Shown one piece after another: positions 1-7,807 of a DNA stretch of 20,402 bases. The notes under the pieces are model-generated. The model worked only from the letters and a program-made list of their open reading frames with translations. It had not been told where the DNA came from and made no database searches. This DNA is from JBEKYD01 sp049509915. Lineage in GTDB: Bacteria > Acidobacteriota > Terriglobia > Bryobacterales > Bryobacteraceae. The stretch is from NCBI GenBank assembly GCA_049509915.1, contig JBEKZL010000131.1, positions 1-20,402 of the forward strand, read 5' to 3'. The translations under genes were made by a program, and so were the position numbers. Position 1 is the stretch's first letter; each line of letters starts with the position of its first letter.

Positions 1-62
1 CGTTCGTCCAGCCAAGCCTCCAGCCGGGAGAAGCGCTCTCTAATCTCACCTTCGCTGGCCAC
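1..62 (-). CDS. Possible 5' end of a small hydrophilic protein, cut by the window edge
   Basis: Read on the minus strand, a GTG at 62 opens a frame that stays open to the window edge and begins V-A-S-E-G-E-I-R-E-R-F-S-R-L-E-A-W-L-D-E. The charged, heptad-like spacing of hydrophobic residues resembles the start of a coiled coil. An in-frame TAG lies just upstream (72-74), so translation could not start much earlier. No good Shine-Dalgarno sequence precedes the GTG. About 20 codons are too few to name a family, and chance is a real alternative. Confidence 0.25.
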   Translation of the reverse strand, partial: MASEGEIRERFSRLEAWLDE

Positions 63-355
63 AAGAACATTCTAGGCCAGAAATGGTTTTATTGCTACAC
101 TTATTTTTTTACAAACGCTTAGCATGTTTGTTAACACATTGAGGAAAAGCCTTGCATTTGAGTTACGAATGTAGTAGAAACGACTGGGAGGACTGTCCTA
201 TAGATACCAAAACCTCCTCGAAAGATTGACGATCGAGCAAGAGAATGAACAGCTCCAGGACCCCGCTGGAGGTCTGGATCTTCTAATTTTCGTAGCTGTG
301 CAGCTACTAAGACGACAACCTCTAACAGGACTGTCTAGGTTGCCAACGAGGTTCT
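63..355. other. AT-rich upstream region and probable leader of the TonB-dependent receptor gene
   Basis: No convincing gene lies here. Positions about 80-180 are markedly AT-rich, with T-runs and a GTTAAC palindrome, unlike the GC-rich remainder of the window, as expected for a promoter region. A weak sigma-70-like pair is TTGCAT (152-157) and TAGAAA (175-180) with a 17-nt spacer, but it matches consensus poorly. Downstream, CTCCAG (253-258) and CTGGAG (266-271) can form a 6-bp hairpin around a 7-nt loop. If the promoter is correct, the leader would be about 170 nt long. Confidence 0.4.
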
Positions 356-3300
356 ATGCTTCTCCACGTGCGTCGAAGTACCATATTCGCCTTTGTTTCG
401 GCCTTCGTCATCGGGCTTGTGAGTTTGCCGAACGCGGCGCTGTTCGGACAAATCACTACCGGAACCATCAGGGGATCGGTCGCTGATCCGGAAGGCGGTT
501 CCGTCCCGGGAGCCAATGTAACCGTTACCAACCAGGCCACTAAAGCCATCAGAACTACGACCACGAGCGACTCTGGACTCTTTACTTTGCCTTCGCTCGA
601 GCCTGGCACATACAACACTAAGGTGGTAAAGACCGGATTTAAGACGTTTGAGAGGACAGGTGACTCGCTGATCGCCAATCAGGAGCTTTCCTTAGGGACG
701 ATTGCTCTGGAAGTCGGCTCAGTAAACCAAACCGTTGAAATCCAGGCTGTGGCCGCCCAAGTAGAGACCTCAAGCTACACAAACTCGGCTACCCTGACGG
801 CGACGGAACTGAACATGATTGCCGAGCGGGGCCGCGACGTTGTCGACATGCTGCGGTTTTTGCCGGGTGTTGCCCAAACCACGCAGACGGAAGAGCTTGG
901 GGGCTCCGGCGGCCCTCCGGGAACTACCGCGCCGAATATCTCGGGTGCCCGGAACGGGGCGATGGATTTCACCGTGGATGGAGTGGCCGGGAATGACTCG
1001 GGTACCGCCTCCGCGTTAGCCAGTTCGATCAACATGGATGCCATCGCCGAAGTCAACGTCCTGCTGAATAACTATGAGGCGCAATACGGCAGGAACGGGG
1101 GCTCCGTTCTGTCCACCATCACCAAGTCGGGCACGAATGAATTTCACGGATCGGGGTATTGGTACATAAGGAACCAGATATTCAACGCCACCGACTTCCT
1201 GGTTAACAGGGCTGGCCTTCCGAAACAGGCTTATAAGTTCAATACCGAGGGCGCCACACTCGGGGGCCCGGTTCCTTTGGGCGGGCTGAAAAACCACTTG
1301 TATTTCTTTTACTCCTTCGACGACACCCAGTCCACGTTTCCGGCACCCGGCGAAAATACTGTGTATTTTACGATGCCAACCGCCCTGGAACGGGTAGGCA
1401 ATTTTTCTCAATCAGCCACCAAGCCGGTTGACTACACAAGCGGCGTACCCTTCCCTGGCGGCATCATTCCGGCGAGCCGCATCAACTCGAGCACCCAGAA
1501 CGAGATGAATCTGTTTCCGCTGCCGAACAACCTCAACACGGCGTCAACGGGAGGAGCCTATAATTACGATTTCAACGACACTTTCCACGTACCGAAGCTC
1601 AGCACTATGTTTCGAATCGACGCGCCAATCAGCTCGAAGGACTCCATGTTTTTCAGAGGTGTAGTCTATCATTCCGACGAGCAGGCGTGGGATACCGGCG
1701 CGATTGGCGCTCCGCTTTGGCCGCTTTTCTACGGGCACTATAAGTATACGGACGATTCTATCGCCGCGCACGAAACCCACATTTTCAGTCCGAGCGTTGT
1801 GAACGAGCTCCTGGGCGCGGTCCGACATAGCACCGAAGGCGGACCTCCAGTCTATCCGGCGGCATTTAACCAGGTGATGACTCGTTCGGCCGTTGGATTT
1901 ACGGCTGGCCAGTTCTACCCGGGGGACAATCCGTTGGACATTATTCCCGAGGTTACTTCGCTGGCCGGCGTGAGCGACGCGCCGACTCTGACCTACGATT
2001 TCCGGTTGATTGAGACAGGTGCCGACACGACTTTCGACATCTCGGATTCGCTCTCCATCGTTCACGGCGCGCATACGTTCAAAGTAGGTACGTACTGGAA
2101 TCACCGCCGCGAGTTTGAAGGCCCGGAGGGCACTTATGCCGGAGCTTTTGATTTCAGCACCAATGCCACCAACCCGGAGAACAGCGGAAATCCTTTTGCC
2201 AACATGATTCTCGGGAACTTCAATACCTACACGGAAGCCGAGTACCATGTCAGCGTTCAGAGTCGGGCTACCGATTGGGACAACTACGTGCAAGATACCT
2301 GGAAGGTATCGAAGAAGCTGACGCTCAATTTGGGTGTCCGAGTGGTGTATTATACTCCGTTTTCTCAGGACAACTTAAAAGAGTGGAACGCGGCGGATCT
2401 GATCCTGTCCCAGTACAGTCCCTCCGCGTCGGCGCGCCTATATAAGCCTGCGATTATCAATGGCGTCCGCGTGGGATACGACGCGATTAGCGGATCGACC
2501 GTGTCCGCGGCCGCGATCGGTGCCTTCGTTCCCGGCACTGGCAGCATCGCCCCGGGTTCGGTCCTTGCATCGAATTGGACGGGGCCGCGCGGCTTCATCG
2601 ACCACTCGCCGCCGCGGCCCGAACCGCGTGTCGGTTTCTCCTATGACCCGTTCGGGAACGGCAAGACTTCGATCCGCGCCGGTTTTGGCATGTTCTACCA
2701 GACGCTCACCGATGGAAATATCGGTTTCAATATGGTGGGGGCTCCGCCCAACCAGATCACTTCGCTGGTGTATAACGGCAACGTCAGTACGATGCTGAGC
2801 GCCGGTCCCCTGGTGGCGCCGGGCAGCAACCTTGCCCAGGAGCAGAAGGCCATTACGCCTTATAACATGAACACATCGTTTGGCATCCAGAGGGATGTAG
2901 GCGCCGGAACGATCGTGGAGGCACGATGGGTGGGCACCTACGGCCGGCATCTTTGGACTGAAGAAAACCTGAATTTGCTTCCAATGGGCGCGCAATTTCA
3001 GCCGCAAAATATCGATCCGACCAGTCCCAGCGGCGCCCCCTACGTCACCAGCCTGCTGGTACCCTATACCGGATACGGCTCCAGCCTCACTTACTTCGCG
3101 CCGATGACTTCCTCCAACTACAACGGCCTCCAGGTGACAGCGGATCGGCGGCTTAGTCATGGTCTTTCGTACGGCATGGCATATACCTATTCCAAGGTTA
3201 TGGATTTTGCCGACACCGACCAGGTGATTGGCCAGCCGACGTATTTCTCGGCGCGGCGGAACTACGCGATGGCCGGCTTCGACGCCACCCACGTCTTTGC

Positions 3301-3847
3301 TTTCCATTACACCTACAATATCCCGGTAATCGAGAGTTGGAAGGCCAACCCAGCTGCCAGACTGATCGCGTCGAACTGGCAACTCTCGGGCGTTACCACG
3401 TTTGCCAGCGGAAACCCGGTTCCGATCACGTTTTCCATGACCAACGGCGAGAACACCTCCGGCGGCGGCGACCCGCAAAGGGTGAACCTGACTTGCGCCC
3501 CGAACTACGGATGGGGCAGTCGCAGCGACAATCAGTTTTTCAATACCTCGTGTGTGCAACTGATGGGAATTGGGCAGCCCGGATCCGCCGATCGAACTCC
3601 CATCCGCGGGCCTGGCATTAACAATTGGGACGTGACAGTTTTCCGAAACTTTAACCTCGGGAGTGAAAAGCGGGTTCTCACGTTTCGCTGGGAAATGTAC
3701 AACGTCTTCAACCATGCCCAGTTCAGCGGTGTGAATGCCGCCGCTTTATTCACGCCGGCCGGTGCTCAAAGCAATGCGTCTTTCGGCCAGGTGAATGCGA
3801 CACGTCCGCCGAGGGTGATGCAAGGATCGCTCCGGTTCAGGTTCTAA
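356..3847 (+). CDS. TonB-dependent outer-membrane receptor, Oar-like, with carboxypeptidase regulatory-like domain
   Basis: This 1163-residue protein is a predicted outer-membrane beta-barrel. Its start has CGAGG (347-351) four bases upstream and a signal peptide of about 31 residues (MLLHVRRS followed by a hydrophobic core, ending near LFG-Q). Residues about 36-116 form a carboxypeptidase-D regulatory-like Ig fold (GTIRGSVADPEGGSVPGANV, later LPSLEPGTYNTKV). A plug-like region follows (RGRDVVDMLRFLPGV, then ISGARNGAMDFTVDGV, and GRNGGSVLSTITKSGTNEFHG at about 240-265). The rest is rich in aromatic, alternating beta strands and ends SLRFRF, with the terminal Phe typical of barrels assembled by BAM. 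Oar-type receptors of this length are abundant in Acidobacteriota. The substrate is unknown; large polymers or peptides are possible but unproven. No SusD-like partner is adjacent. The gene stands alone and converges on glcF. Confidence 0.93.
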   Translation: MLLHVRRSTIFAFVSAFVIGLVSLPNAALFGQITTGTIRGSVADPEGGSVPGANVTVTNQATKAIRTTTTSDSGLFTLPSLEPGTYNTKVVKTGFKTFERTGDSLIANQELSLGTIALEVGSVNQTVEIQAVAAQVETSSYTNSATLTATELNMIAERGRDVVDMLRFLPGVAQTTQTEELGGSGGPPGTTAPNISGARNGAMDFTVDGVAGNDSGTASALASSINMDAIAEVNVLLNNYEAQYGRNGGSVLSTITKSGTNEFHGSGYWYIRNQIFNATDFLVNRAGLPKQAYKFNTEGATLGGPVPLGGLKNHLYFFYSFDDTQSTFPAPGENTVYFTMPTALERVGNFSQSATKPVDYTSGVPFPGGIIPASRINSSTQNEMNLFPLPNNLNTASTGGAYNYDFNDTFHVPKLSTMFRIDAPISSKDSMFFRGVVYHSDEQAWDTGAIGAPLWPLFYGHYKYTDDSIAAHETHIFSPSVVNELLGAVRHSTEGGPPVYPAAFNQVMTRSAVGFTAGQFYPGDNPLDIIPEVTSLAGVSDAPTLTYDFRLIETGADTTFDISDSLSIVHGAHTFKVGTYWNHRREFEGPEGTYAGAFDFSTNATNPENSGNPFANMILGNFNTYTEAEYHVSVQSRATDWDNYVQDTWKVSKKLTLNLGVRVVYYTPFSQDNLKEWNAADLILSQYSPSASARLYKPAIINGVRVGYDAISGSTVSAAAIGAFVPGTGSIAPGSVLASNWTGPRGFIDHSPPRPEPRVGFSYDPFGNGKTSIRAGFGMFYQTLTDGNIGFNMVGAPPNQITSLVYNGNVSTMLSAGPLVAPGSNLAQEQKAITPYNMNTSFGIQRDVGAGTIVEARWVGTYGRHLWTEENLNLLPMGAQFQPQNIDPTSPSGAPYVTSLLVPYTGYGSSLTYFAPMTSSNYNGLQVTADRRLSHGLSYGMAYTYSKVMDFADTDQVIGQPTYFSARRNYAMAGFDATHVFAFHYTYNIPVIESWKANPAARLIASNWQLSGVTTFASGNPVPITFSMTNGENTSGGGDPQRVNLTCAPNYGWGSRSDNQFFNTSCVQLMGIGQPGSADRTPIRGPGINNWDVTVFRNFNLGSEKRVLTFRWEMYNVFNHAQFSGVNAAALFTPAGAQSNASFGQVNATRPPRVMQGSLRFRF

Positions 3848-3872
3848 CCGGGCTTGGACGTCTGAGAAGGCC

Positions 3873-3896
3873 GGGCGGCCTCACCGAAGGCCGCTC
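3873..3896. terminator. GC-rich hairpin between convergent receptor and glcF genes
   Basis: CGGCCT (3876-3881) pairs with AGGCCG (3888-3893) around a 6-nt loop. The stem extends to nine pairs, including one G-T wobble, between 3873-3881 and 3888-3896. It lies 25 bp after the receptor stop codon and directly abuts the glcF stop codon. A bidirectional terminator role is inferred from position; there is no clear T-tract on either strand. Confidence 0.45.
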
Positions 3897-3897
3897 T

Positions 3898-5232
3898 TCA
3901 TCCGCCCGAGTCCCCTGCTGGCGGGCGATACGCGCGGTCGAGCAGTTCGACTACGTGGACCACCTGCTGGGTCCCCTTGCGCGATCTTACGCCGGCCTGG
4001 AGCTGCAGCATGCAGCCGGGATTGGCGGTGGCGACGATGTCGGCTCCGCTGGCGTGAACGGCATCCATCTTAGCGGCCAGGATACGCATGGCCATTTCGT
4101 TTTGCACGATGTTGTAGATGCCGGCGCTGCCGCAGCACAGGTCCGCGCCGGACATCTCGCGCAGGGTGACTCCGGGGATGGCGGCCAGCAGCTTTCGCGG
4201 CGCGGAACGGATGCGCTGGCCGTGAGCCAGGTGGCAGGAATCCTGGTAGGTGACAGTGGCGTGGACCGGGTTTTCCACGGGTCGCAGATCGATCCCGGCC
4301 AGGAATTCGGTAATATCTCGCACCTGGCGGGCAAACTCGCCGGAGGCCAAGGCATACCCGGCGTCGCCCGCCAGCAACTCGCCGTACTCCTTGAGTGTAG
4401 ACCCGCACCCCGCCGCGTTGGTGATGATGGCGTCGAAACTGCCCGCCCGGAGGGCGTCGATATTGCGCCTGGCGGCGGCGCGCGCGATTTCGCGCAAGCC
4501 GGAATGCAGTGCCAGCGCCCCGCAGCAGCCCTGGCCGGCGGGCACCACCACTTCGCAGCCGTTCTTTTGCAGCACGCGCACGGTAGCTTCGTTCAGTCGC
4601 GCCAAGAAAACGTTGGCCAGGCAGCCGGCCAGGAACGCCACCCGGTAACGCCGCTCGCCTTCGGCCGGAAAGGTCTGGCCAATGTGGCTAAAGAAAAACG
4701 GCGGATCGGCCGATGGAGTGAGTTGATGCAGATCGCGCAGGCCAACCAGCCCCGCCAAGCCAAGCGAATTGACCAGTGCGCGGGCGCCGGAAGCTTCGTA
4801 AAGGTACAGCGCCGCGCCCGCAGCAGTCATGGCCACGCGCGATTCCAGCAGCGTGCCGAAAGCCCACTGCCGCAGCCGGCGGGCGATCGGGCCCCGCCGG
4901 ATGTGGGTCTCGATTTCGGCGCGCGCTTCTTCCACCATGCGGCCGTACTGAACTCCGGAGGGGCAGGCCGATTCGCAGCCCCGGCAGGCCAGGCACAAGC
5001 CAATGTGCTCGAAATAAGACGGGCTCATGGGCGCTCCGTTGGCAACCTGCACCATCTGGTACACTCGACCGCGGGGCGAGTCCATTTCGAGGCCGAGGGC
5101 GCGATAGGTGGGGCAGGAGTTGAGACACAAGCCGCAATGGACGCAGCGGTCCAGATCGAACCGGAACGGTCCGGCCGCGGTCTTTTCCGCGGCGATGGCC
5201 GGATTGTCAGAGGCGCCGATATAGTCTTCCAC
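3898..5232 (-). CDS. glcF: Glycolate oxidase iron-sulfur subunit GlcF
   Basis: GlcF carries electrons from the flavin subunits of membrane-associated glycolate dehydrogenase (glycolate to glyoxylate). Two ferredoxin-type 4Fe-4S motifs are visible: C30-x2-C33-x2-C36-x3-C40-P and C80-x2-C83-x2-C86-x3-C90-P. They are followed by two cysteine-rich CCG domains, with C204, C236-C237-G and C276 in the first and C333, C366-C367-G and C407 in the second. These CCG domains bind further cofactor or help contact the quinone pool in this family. The length of 444 residues is normal. The start is GTG at 5232, overlapping the end of glcE by 26 nt, so translational coupling is likely. A good Shine-Dalgarno sequence is lacking, which fits coupling. 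A lactate-utilisation (LutA/LldE-type) or other (Fe-S)/CCG oxidoreductase subunit is less likely because of the paired GlcE. Confidence 0.92.
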   Translation of the reverse strand: MEDYIGASDNPAIAAEKTAAGPFRFDLDRCVHCGLCLNSCPTYRALGLEMDSPRGRVYQMVQVANGAPMSPSYFEHIGLCLACRGCESACPSGVQYGRMVEEARAEIETHIRRGPIARRLRQWAFGTLLESRVAMTAAGAALYLYEASGARALVNSLGLAGLVGLRDLHQLTPSADPPFFFSHIGQTFPAEGERRYRVAFLAGCLANVFLARLNEATVRVLQKNGCEVVVPAGQGCCGALALHSGLREIARAAARRNIDALRAGSFDAIITNAAGCGSTLKEYGELLAGDAGYALASGEFARQVRDITEFLAGIDLRPVENPVHATVTYQDSCHLAHGQRIRSAPRKLLAAIPGVTLREMSGADLCCGSAGIYNIVQNEMAMRILAAKMDAVHASGADIVATANPGCMLQLQAGVRSRKGTQQVVHVVELLDRAYRPPAGDSGG

Positions 5233-6358
5233 GGTTTAAAAGGTTGTCGGGATCGAAAAGATGTTTGACGCGCCGCATGATTTCCCAATCCGCTCCTGGA
5301 GCGGGCCAGAGATCTAGGCCGCTCTTGGCTTCCTCGGGAGCGAATTCCACCACGGCCTTGGCACCCGCCTCCGCCGCGCCCGCCACCCAAGCCGCGGCAT
5401 CCGCGGCACGCTCAAAGTAGCCGTAGCATATCCCCGAGCCGGCGCGGGCGACCCCCGCGCCGGGAAGCGAAGCCATTACCGCCTCGAGTCCTTTGAGCGT
5501 ACACGAAGCGCGGGCCACCGCGCCATCCGGATGGACGGCCAAGAACGCGGGAGTGAACTCCTCGATGCGCCGCCAGAGGGTTTCCTGGCGGGAATTGTCG
5601 AATGCAACCCCGCCGCCGCCCAATTGGGAAATTTCGCGCTCATAGCGATCGATCGCGGCGGCGTTGCCGCCGACGCGGATCGCCACCAGCCAGGCGGCCT
5701 GCCCCAGCCCCGCTCCGGCCGCCGGATTCAGCAGATCGATGGCGGCGGGTTGCAATTGGCTGCGCAACAGGCTGTTGCGTGCCTCGATAGCGGACGCCAG
5801 GCTGTCGAAAGCTACCAGGAAACTGCGCTCCAGTTCCGGCATGGGCGTCAGCTTGAAATTGACCGCGGTGATCGCGGCCAGGGTGCCGAAGGATCCGATC
5901 ATGAGCTTCGCCATGTCGAGACCGGCCACGTTCTTCACCACCATCCCGCCGGAGCGCACCAGCTTGCCTTCCAGGGTGGCGAACTCCATCCCGATGATGG
6001 CGTCGCGCGCCGTGCCGTAGAGGCGCCGCCGCGGCCCGCTCGTGTTGGTAGCCACCACGCCCCCCACGGTGGCGCAGTCGGCGAACGGAGGGTCGAGCGG
6101 CACCATCTGCCGATGCTTGCCCACCAGGCGCGTCAGCTCGCTCCATCGCAAGCCGGCTTCCACCCCGATCGTCAGGTCGCGCGGTTCGTACTCGCGCACC
6201 CGGTTTAACTTGCCGGTGGAAAAGCATTCATCCGACGGCGGGTTTGGCCCCGCCATCAGTCGCTTGGACCCGTTGCCTTCGAGCGCTATGGTGCGACTGT
6301 GCAGCGCCGGCCGGCGTAACAACTCGGCCAACTCCTCCGCGGTCTCCGGCTCCATCAC
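5207..6358 (-). CDS. glcE: Glycolate oxidase FAD-binding subunit GlcE
   Basis: GlcE is the second flavin subunit of glycolate dehydrogenase. The 383-residue protein has the PCMH-type FAD-binding fold: LTIGVEAGLRWSEL (about 62-75), then the flavin-contacting stretch PPFADCATVGGVVATNTSG (90-108) with RLYGTARDAIIG, and VVKNVAGLDMAKLMIGSFGT (140-159). The end, LFDPDNLLNRGRL, is the classic C-terminal motif of this flavoprotein superfamily. The start is either GTG 6358 or the next codon, ATG 6355; AGGAAG (6366-6371 on this strand) is 7 nt from the GTG and 10 nt from the ATG, so neither can be excluded. It runs directly into glcF. The usual first gene, glcD, is not adjacent; a DUF72 gene diverges instead. 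Confidence 0.91.
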   Translation of the reverse strand: MMEPETAEELAELLRRPALHSRTIALEGNGSKRLMAGPNPPSDECFSTGKLNRVREYEPRDLTIGVEAGLRWSELTRLVGKHRQMVPLDPPFADCATVGGVVATNTSGPRRRLYGTARDAIIGMEFATLEGKLVRSGGMVVKNVAGLDMAKLMIGSFGTLAAITAVNFKLTPMPELERSFLVAFDSLASAIEARNSLLRSQLQPAAIDLLNPAAGAGLGQAAWLVAIRVGGNAAAIDRYEREISQLGGGGVAFDNSRQETLWRRIEEFTPAFLAVHPDGAVARASCTLKGLEAVMASLPGAGVARAGSGICYGYFERAADAAAWVAGAAEAGAKAVVEFAPEEAKSGLDLWPAPGADWEIMRRVKHLFDPDNLLNRGRLYRRL

Positions 6359-6423
6359 TGGCCAGCTTCCTGGTTCATGTCGACTTTGTCGCGGTGCTCC
6401 TCCACCAGAGATAATGATATGCC
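6359..6423. promoter_or_regulatory. Divergent intergenic region between glcE and the DUF72 gene
   Basis: These 65 bp separate two outward-facing start codons and must hold the 5' signals of the DUF72 gene and the ribosome-binding site of glcE (AGGAAG on the minus strand, 6366-6371). A short AT-rich run (about 6409-6420) precedes the DUF72 start. No well-matched -35/-10 pair could be identified, so the promoter role rests on position only. Confidence 0.4.
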
Positions 6424-7146
6424 ATGGCGACTTTATTTGCCGGGACCTCCGGTTTTGCCTATGCCGCCTGGAAGCCCGGGTTTTATCCGCCCAAGCTCGC
6501 GGCTAAGGATTTTCTAAAGCACTACGCCCAGCGGCTGAATTCGGTGGAGATCAATTATACGTTCCGACGGCTGCCGGCTCCCGCGACTCTCGCCTCCTGG
6601 GTGGAAGCCACCCCAGCAGGATTCGTCTTCGCAGCGAAGGCCAACCAGCGCATCACCCACATTTTGCGCCTGAGAAATGCCGCCCAGGCCACCGAAGTTT
6701 TCTTCCGCGCCATCGATCCGCTGCGCAGTGCCCGCCGCCTGGGTCCGATACTTTTTCAATTGCCGCCGAACCTGAAATGCGACGTGCCGCTGCTGGCCGA
6801 CTACCTGGCCCTCCTTCCCACCGACATTCGCCACGCTTTCGAGTTCCGCCATACCTCCTGGCTGGCCGAGCCGGTCTACGAGCTGTTGCGACGCCACAAT
6901 GCCGCGCTCTGCGTGGCGGAATCCGAGAAACTGGAAATCCCGGAAGTGATCACCGCGGATTTCGTTTATTATCGCCTGCGCAAGCCCCAATACAGTCCCG
7001 AAGACCTGGACTCCATCGCCGCGCACACGCGCCAGTTGCTGGCCACCGGACGGGACTTGTACCTGATGTTCAAGCACGAAGATACTCCTGATGGCGCGCT
7101 CCACGCGGAACGGCTGCTAGCAGGCAGGCTGAACGCGGTGCCGTGA
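6424..7146 (+). CDS. DUF72 family protein (YecE-like)
   Basis: The 240-residue product matches the DUF72 (YecE) TIM-barrel-like family. The start has the signature GTSGFAYAAWKPGFYPP (7-23), followed by FLKHYAQRLNSVEINYTF, and the middle contains ILFQLPPN and FEFRHTSW. The ending around LYLMFKHEDTPDGALHAERL is the usual C-terminal motif, with a conserved near-terminal aromatic-Asn/His region. The family is widespread but its biochemical activity is not established; a metal- or sugar-related hydrolytic role has been suggested only from the fold. The start at 6424 places the family motif seven residues in, as in relatives, although the Shine-Dalgarno sequence is weak. It diverges from glcE with no obvious functional link. 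Confidence 0.9.
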   Translation: MATLFAGTSGFAYAAWKPGFYPPKLAAKDFLKHYAQRLNSVEINYTFRRLPAPATLASWVEATPAGFVFAAKANQRITHILRLRNAAQATEVFFRAIDPLRSARRLGPILFQLPPNLKCDVPLLADYLALLPTDIRHAFEFRHTSWLAEPVYELLRRHNAALCVAESEKLEIPEVITADFVYYRLRKPQYSPEDLDSIAAHTRQLLATGRDLYLMFKHEDTPDGALHAERLLAGRLNAVP

Positions 7147-7150
7147 TCGT

Positions 7151-7189
7151 CTGCCTGTGGGACCGCCCGTCGGCCCGCGCCACCGGCAG
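7151..7189 (+). terminator. Imperfect hairpin just after the DUF72 gene
   Basis: CTGCC-T-GTGG (7151-7160) can pair with CCAC-C-GGCAG (7180-7189), giving nine pairs and one mismatch around a 19-nt GC-rich loop. It starts 5 bp after the DUF72 stop. There is no T-tract after it, so it may only act as a transcript-end stabiliser or be incidental. Confidence 0.3.
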
Positions 7190-7389
7190 GAAGACGCCAA
7201 GGTTCCACTGCTTTGAGGCTTTCCCGTTTTGAGGCGGAGGTATTTGGACATCCAAAAGGCAACATCTGCACTTGAAGGTGCGTAATCTACCGATTCCAGC
7301 TGCGGGTGCCAGTTCGACAGGTATCCGCTCTTGAGACCCGCGAAGAAACGAGGCGGGTTACCCTGACGCGCGGGTGTCGCGGTGCCCAG

Positions 7390-7403
7390 GTGCGGTACCG
7401 CAC
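7390..7403. repeat. 14-bp perfect palindrome GTGCGGTACCGCAC
   Basis: The bases GTGCGGTACCGCAC read identically on both strands. A palindrome of this size could be an operator for a dimeric regulator, but one such site is expected by chance in roughly 16 kb of random sequence, and it lies about 400 bp from the next start codon. Function is unproven. Confidence 0.35.
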
Positions 7404-7599
7404 GCGCGAAGGTGGCGCCCTCCTCCGAGTGGTGGACGACGTGCTTATACCTGCCCAGGAGATCCGTCTGGGGTGCTCCCGCGGAAAATTATTCCGGCAA
7501 TCGCGCTGTATTACATCTTGATGAAGATCCGGTAGCCCAGCTCGCATTCTGATGACTTCTTTTACTCCGCAGTTACGAGACAGCTCGGTTTCCTGGATT

Positions 7600-7623
7600 G
7601 CCGTCAGGCGTGTACCTGACGGC
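7600..7623. repeat. 9-bp perfect inverted repeat with 6-nt loop
   Basis: GCCGTCAGG (7600-7608) and CCTGACGGC (7615-7623) form a perfect 9-bp stem around CGTGTA. It is about 185 bp upstream of the SYLF gene. It is not followed by a T-tract in either direction, so a terminator is unlikely. It could be part of a structured leader, a regulator site or a dispersed palindromic element. Confidence 0.5.
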
Positions 7624-7794
7624 GGCAGGGACAGACTTGCCAGGACCGGTTGGGAAGTGCAACCAATTCGATCTGAGAGAAGGAACCGCGGAGGTAGTGA
7701 AGGAATGGCTTTCGCAAGATGAAGCACTTTGGCTTCAGGCAGTGAGATCGTGTAACCGGGGCGTTCAGGCGTCCTGAAAACAGTAGAACCCTTT

Positions 7795-7800
7795 AAGGAG
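7795..7800 (+). promoter_or_regulatory. Strong ribosome-binding site AAGGAG of the SYLF gene
   Basis: AAGGAG stands 7 nt before the ATG at 7808, an optimal spacing. It fixes the start codon and suggests efficient translation of this small secreted protein. Confidence 0.85.
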
Positions 7801-7807
7801 AAATATC

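Larger units (their letters stand above)
7147..7807. other. 661-bp region without a convincing gene
   Basis: Both strands contain short frames with basic, low-complexity translations that resemble no family I recognise. The stretch holds three separate inverted repeats, listed individually (7151-7189, 7390-7403 and 7600-7623), and ends with the strong ribosome-binding site of the SYLF gene. It may contain a decayed gene, a small RNA or a long leader. No tRNA cloverleaf or riboswitch core was recognised. Confidence 0.5.

Noticed and set aside
226..486. An 86-residue frame overlapping the receptor start
   Set aside because: It has no ribosome-binding site, runs 130 bp into the receptor signal-peptide region in another frame and looks like no family.
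2438..3715. A 425-residue minus-strand open frame inside the TonB receptor gene
   Set aside because: The plus strand carries a continuous barrel-type protein here; the antisense translation is rich in Arg, Val and His and resembles no family.
3955..5268. A 437-residue plus-strand open frame across glcF
   Set aside because: It is antisense to a gene with two intact ferredoxin motifs and two CCG domains; its own translation is Gly/Ala/Arg/His-rich with no motif, a typical shadow of high-GC coding DNA.
7552..7722. A 56-residue plus-strand frame beginning MTSFTPQLRD and spanning the stem-loop
   Set aside because: No Shine-Dalgarno sequence precedes it and the product is Arg-rich without a recognisable pattern; the perfect stem-loop within it argues for a structural rather than coding origin.
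7287..7727. A 146-residue minus-strand frame and a 71-residue plus-strand frame (7306-7521) in the long intergenic stretch
   Set aside because: Both are Arg/Ser/Thr-rich, lack ribosome-binding sites and match nothing I know; the long frames fit GC-rich non-coding DNA.
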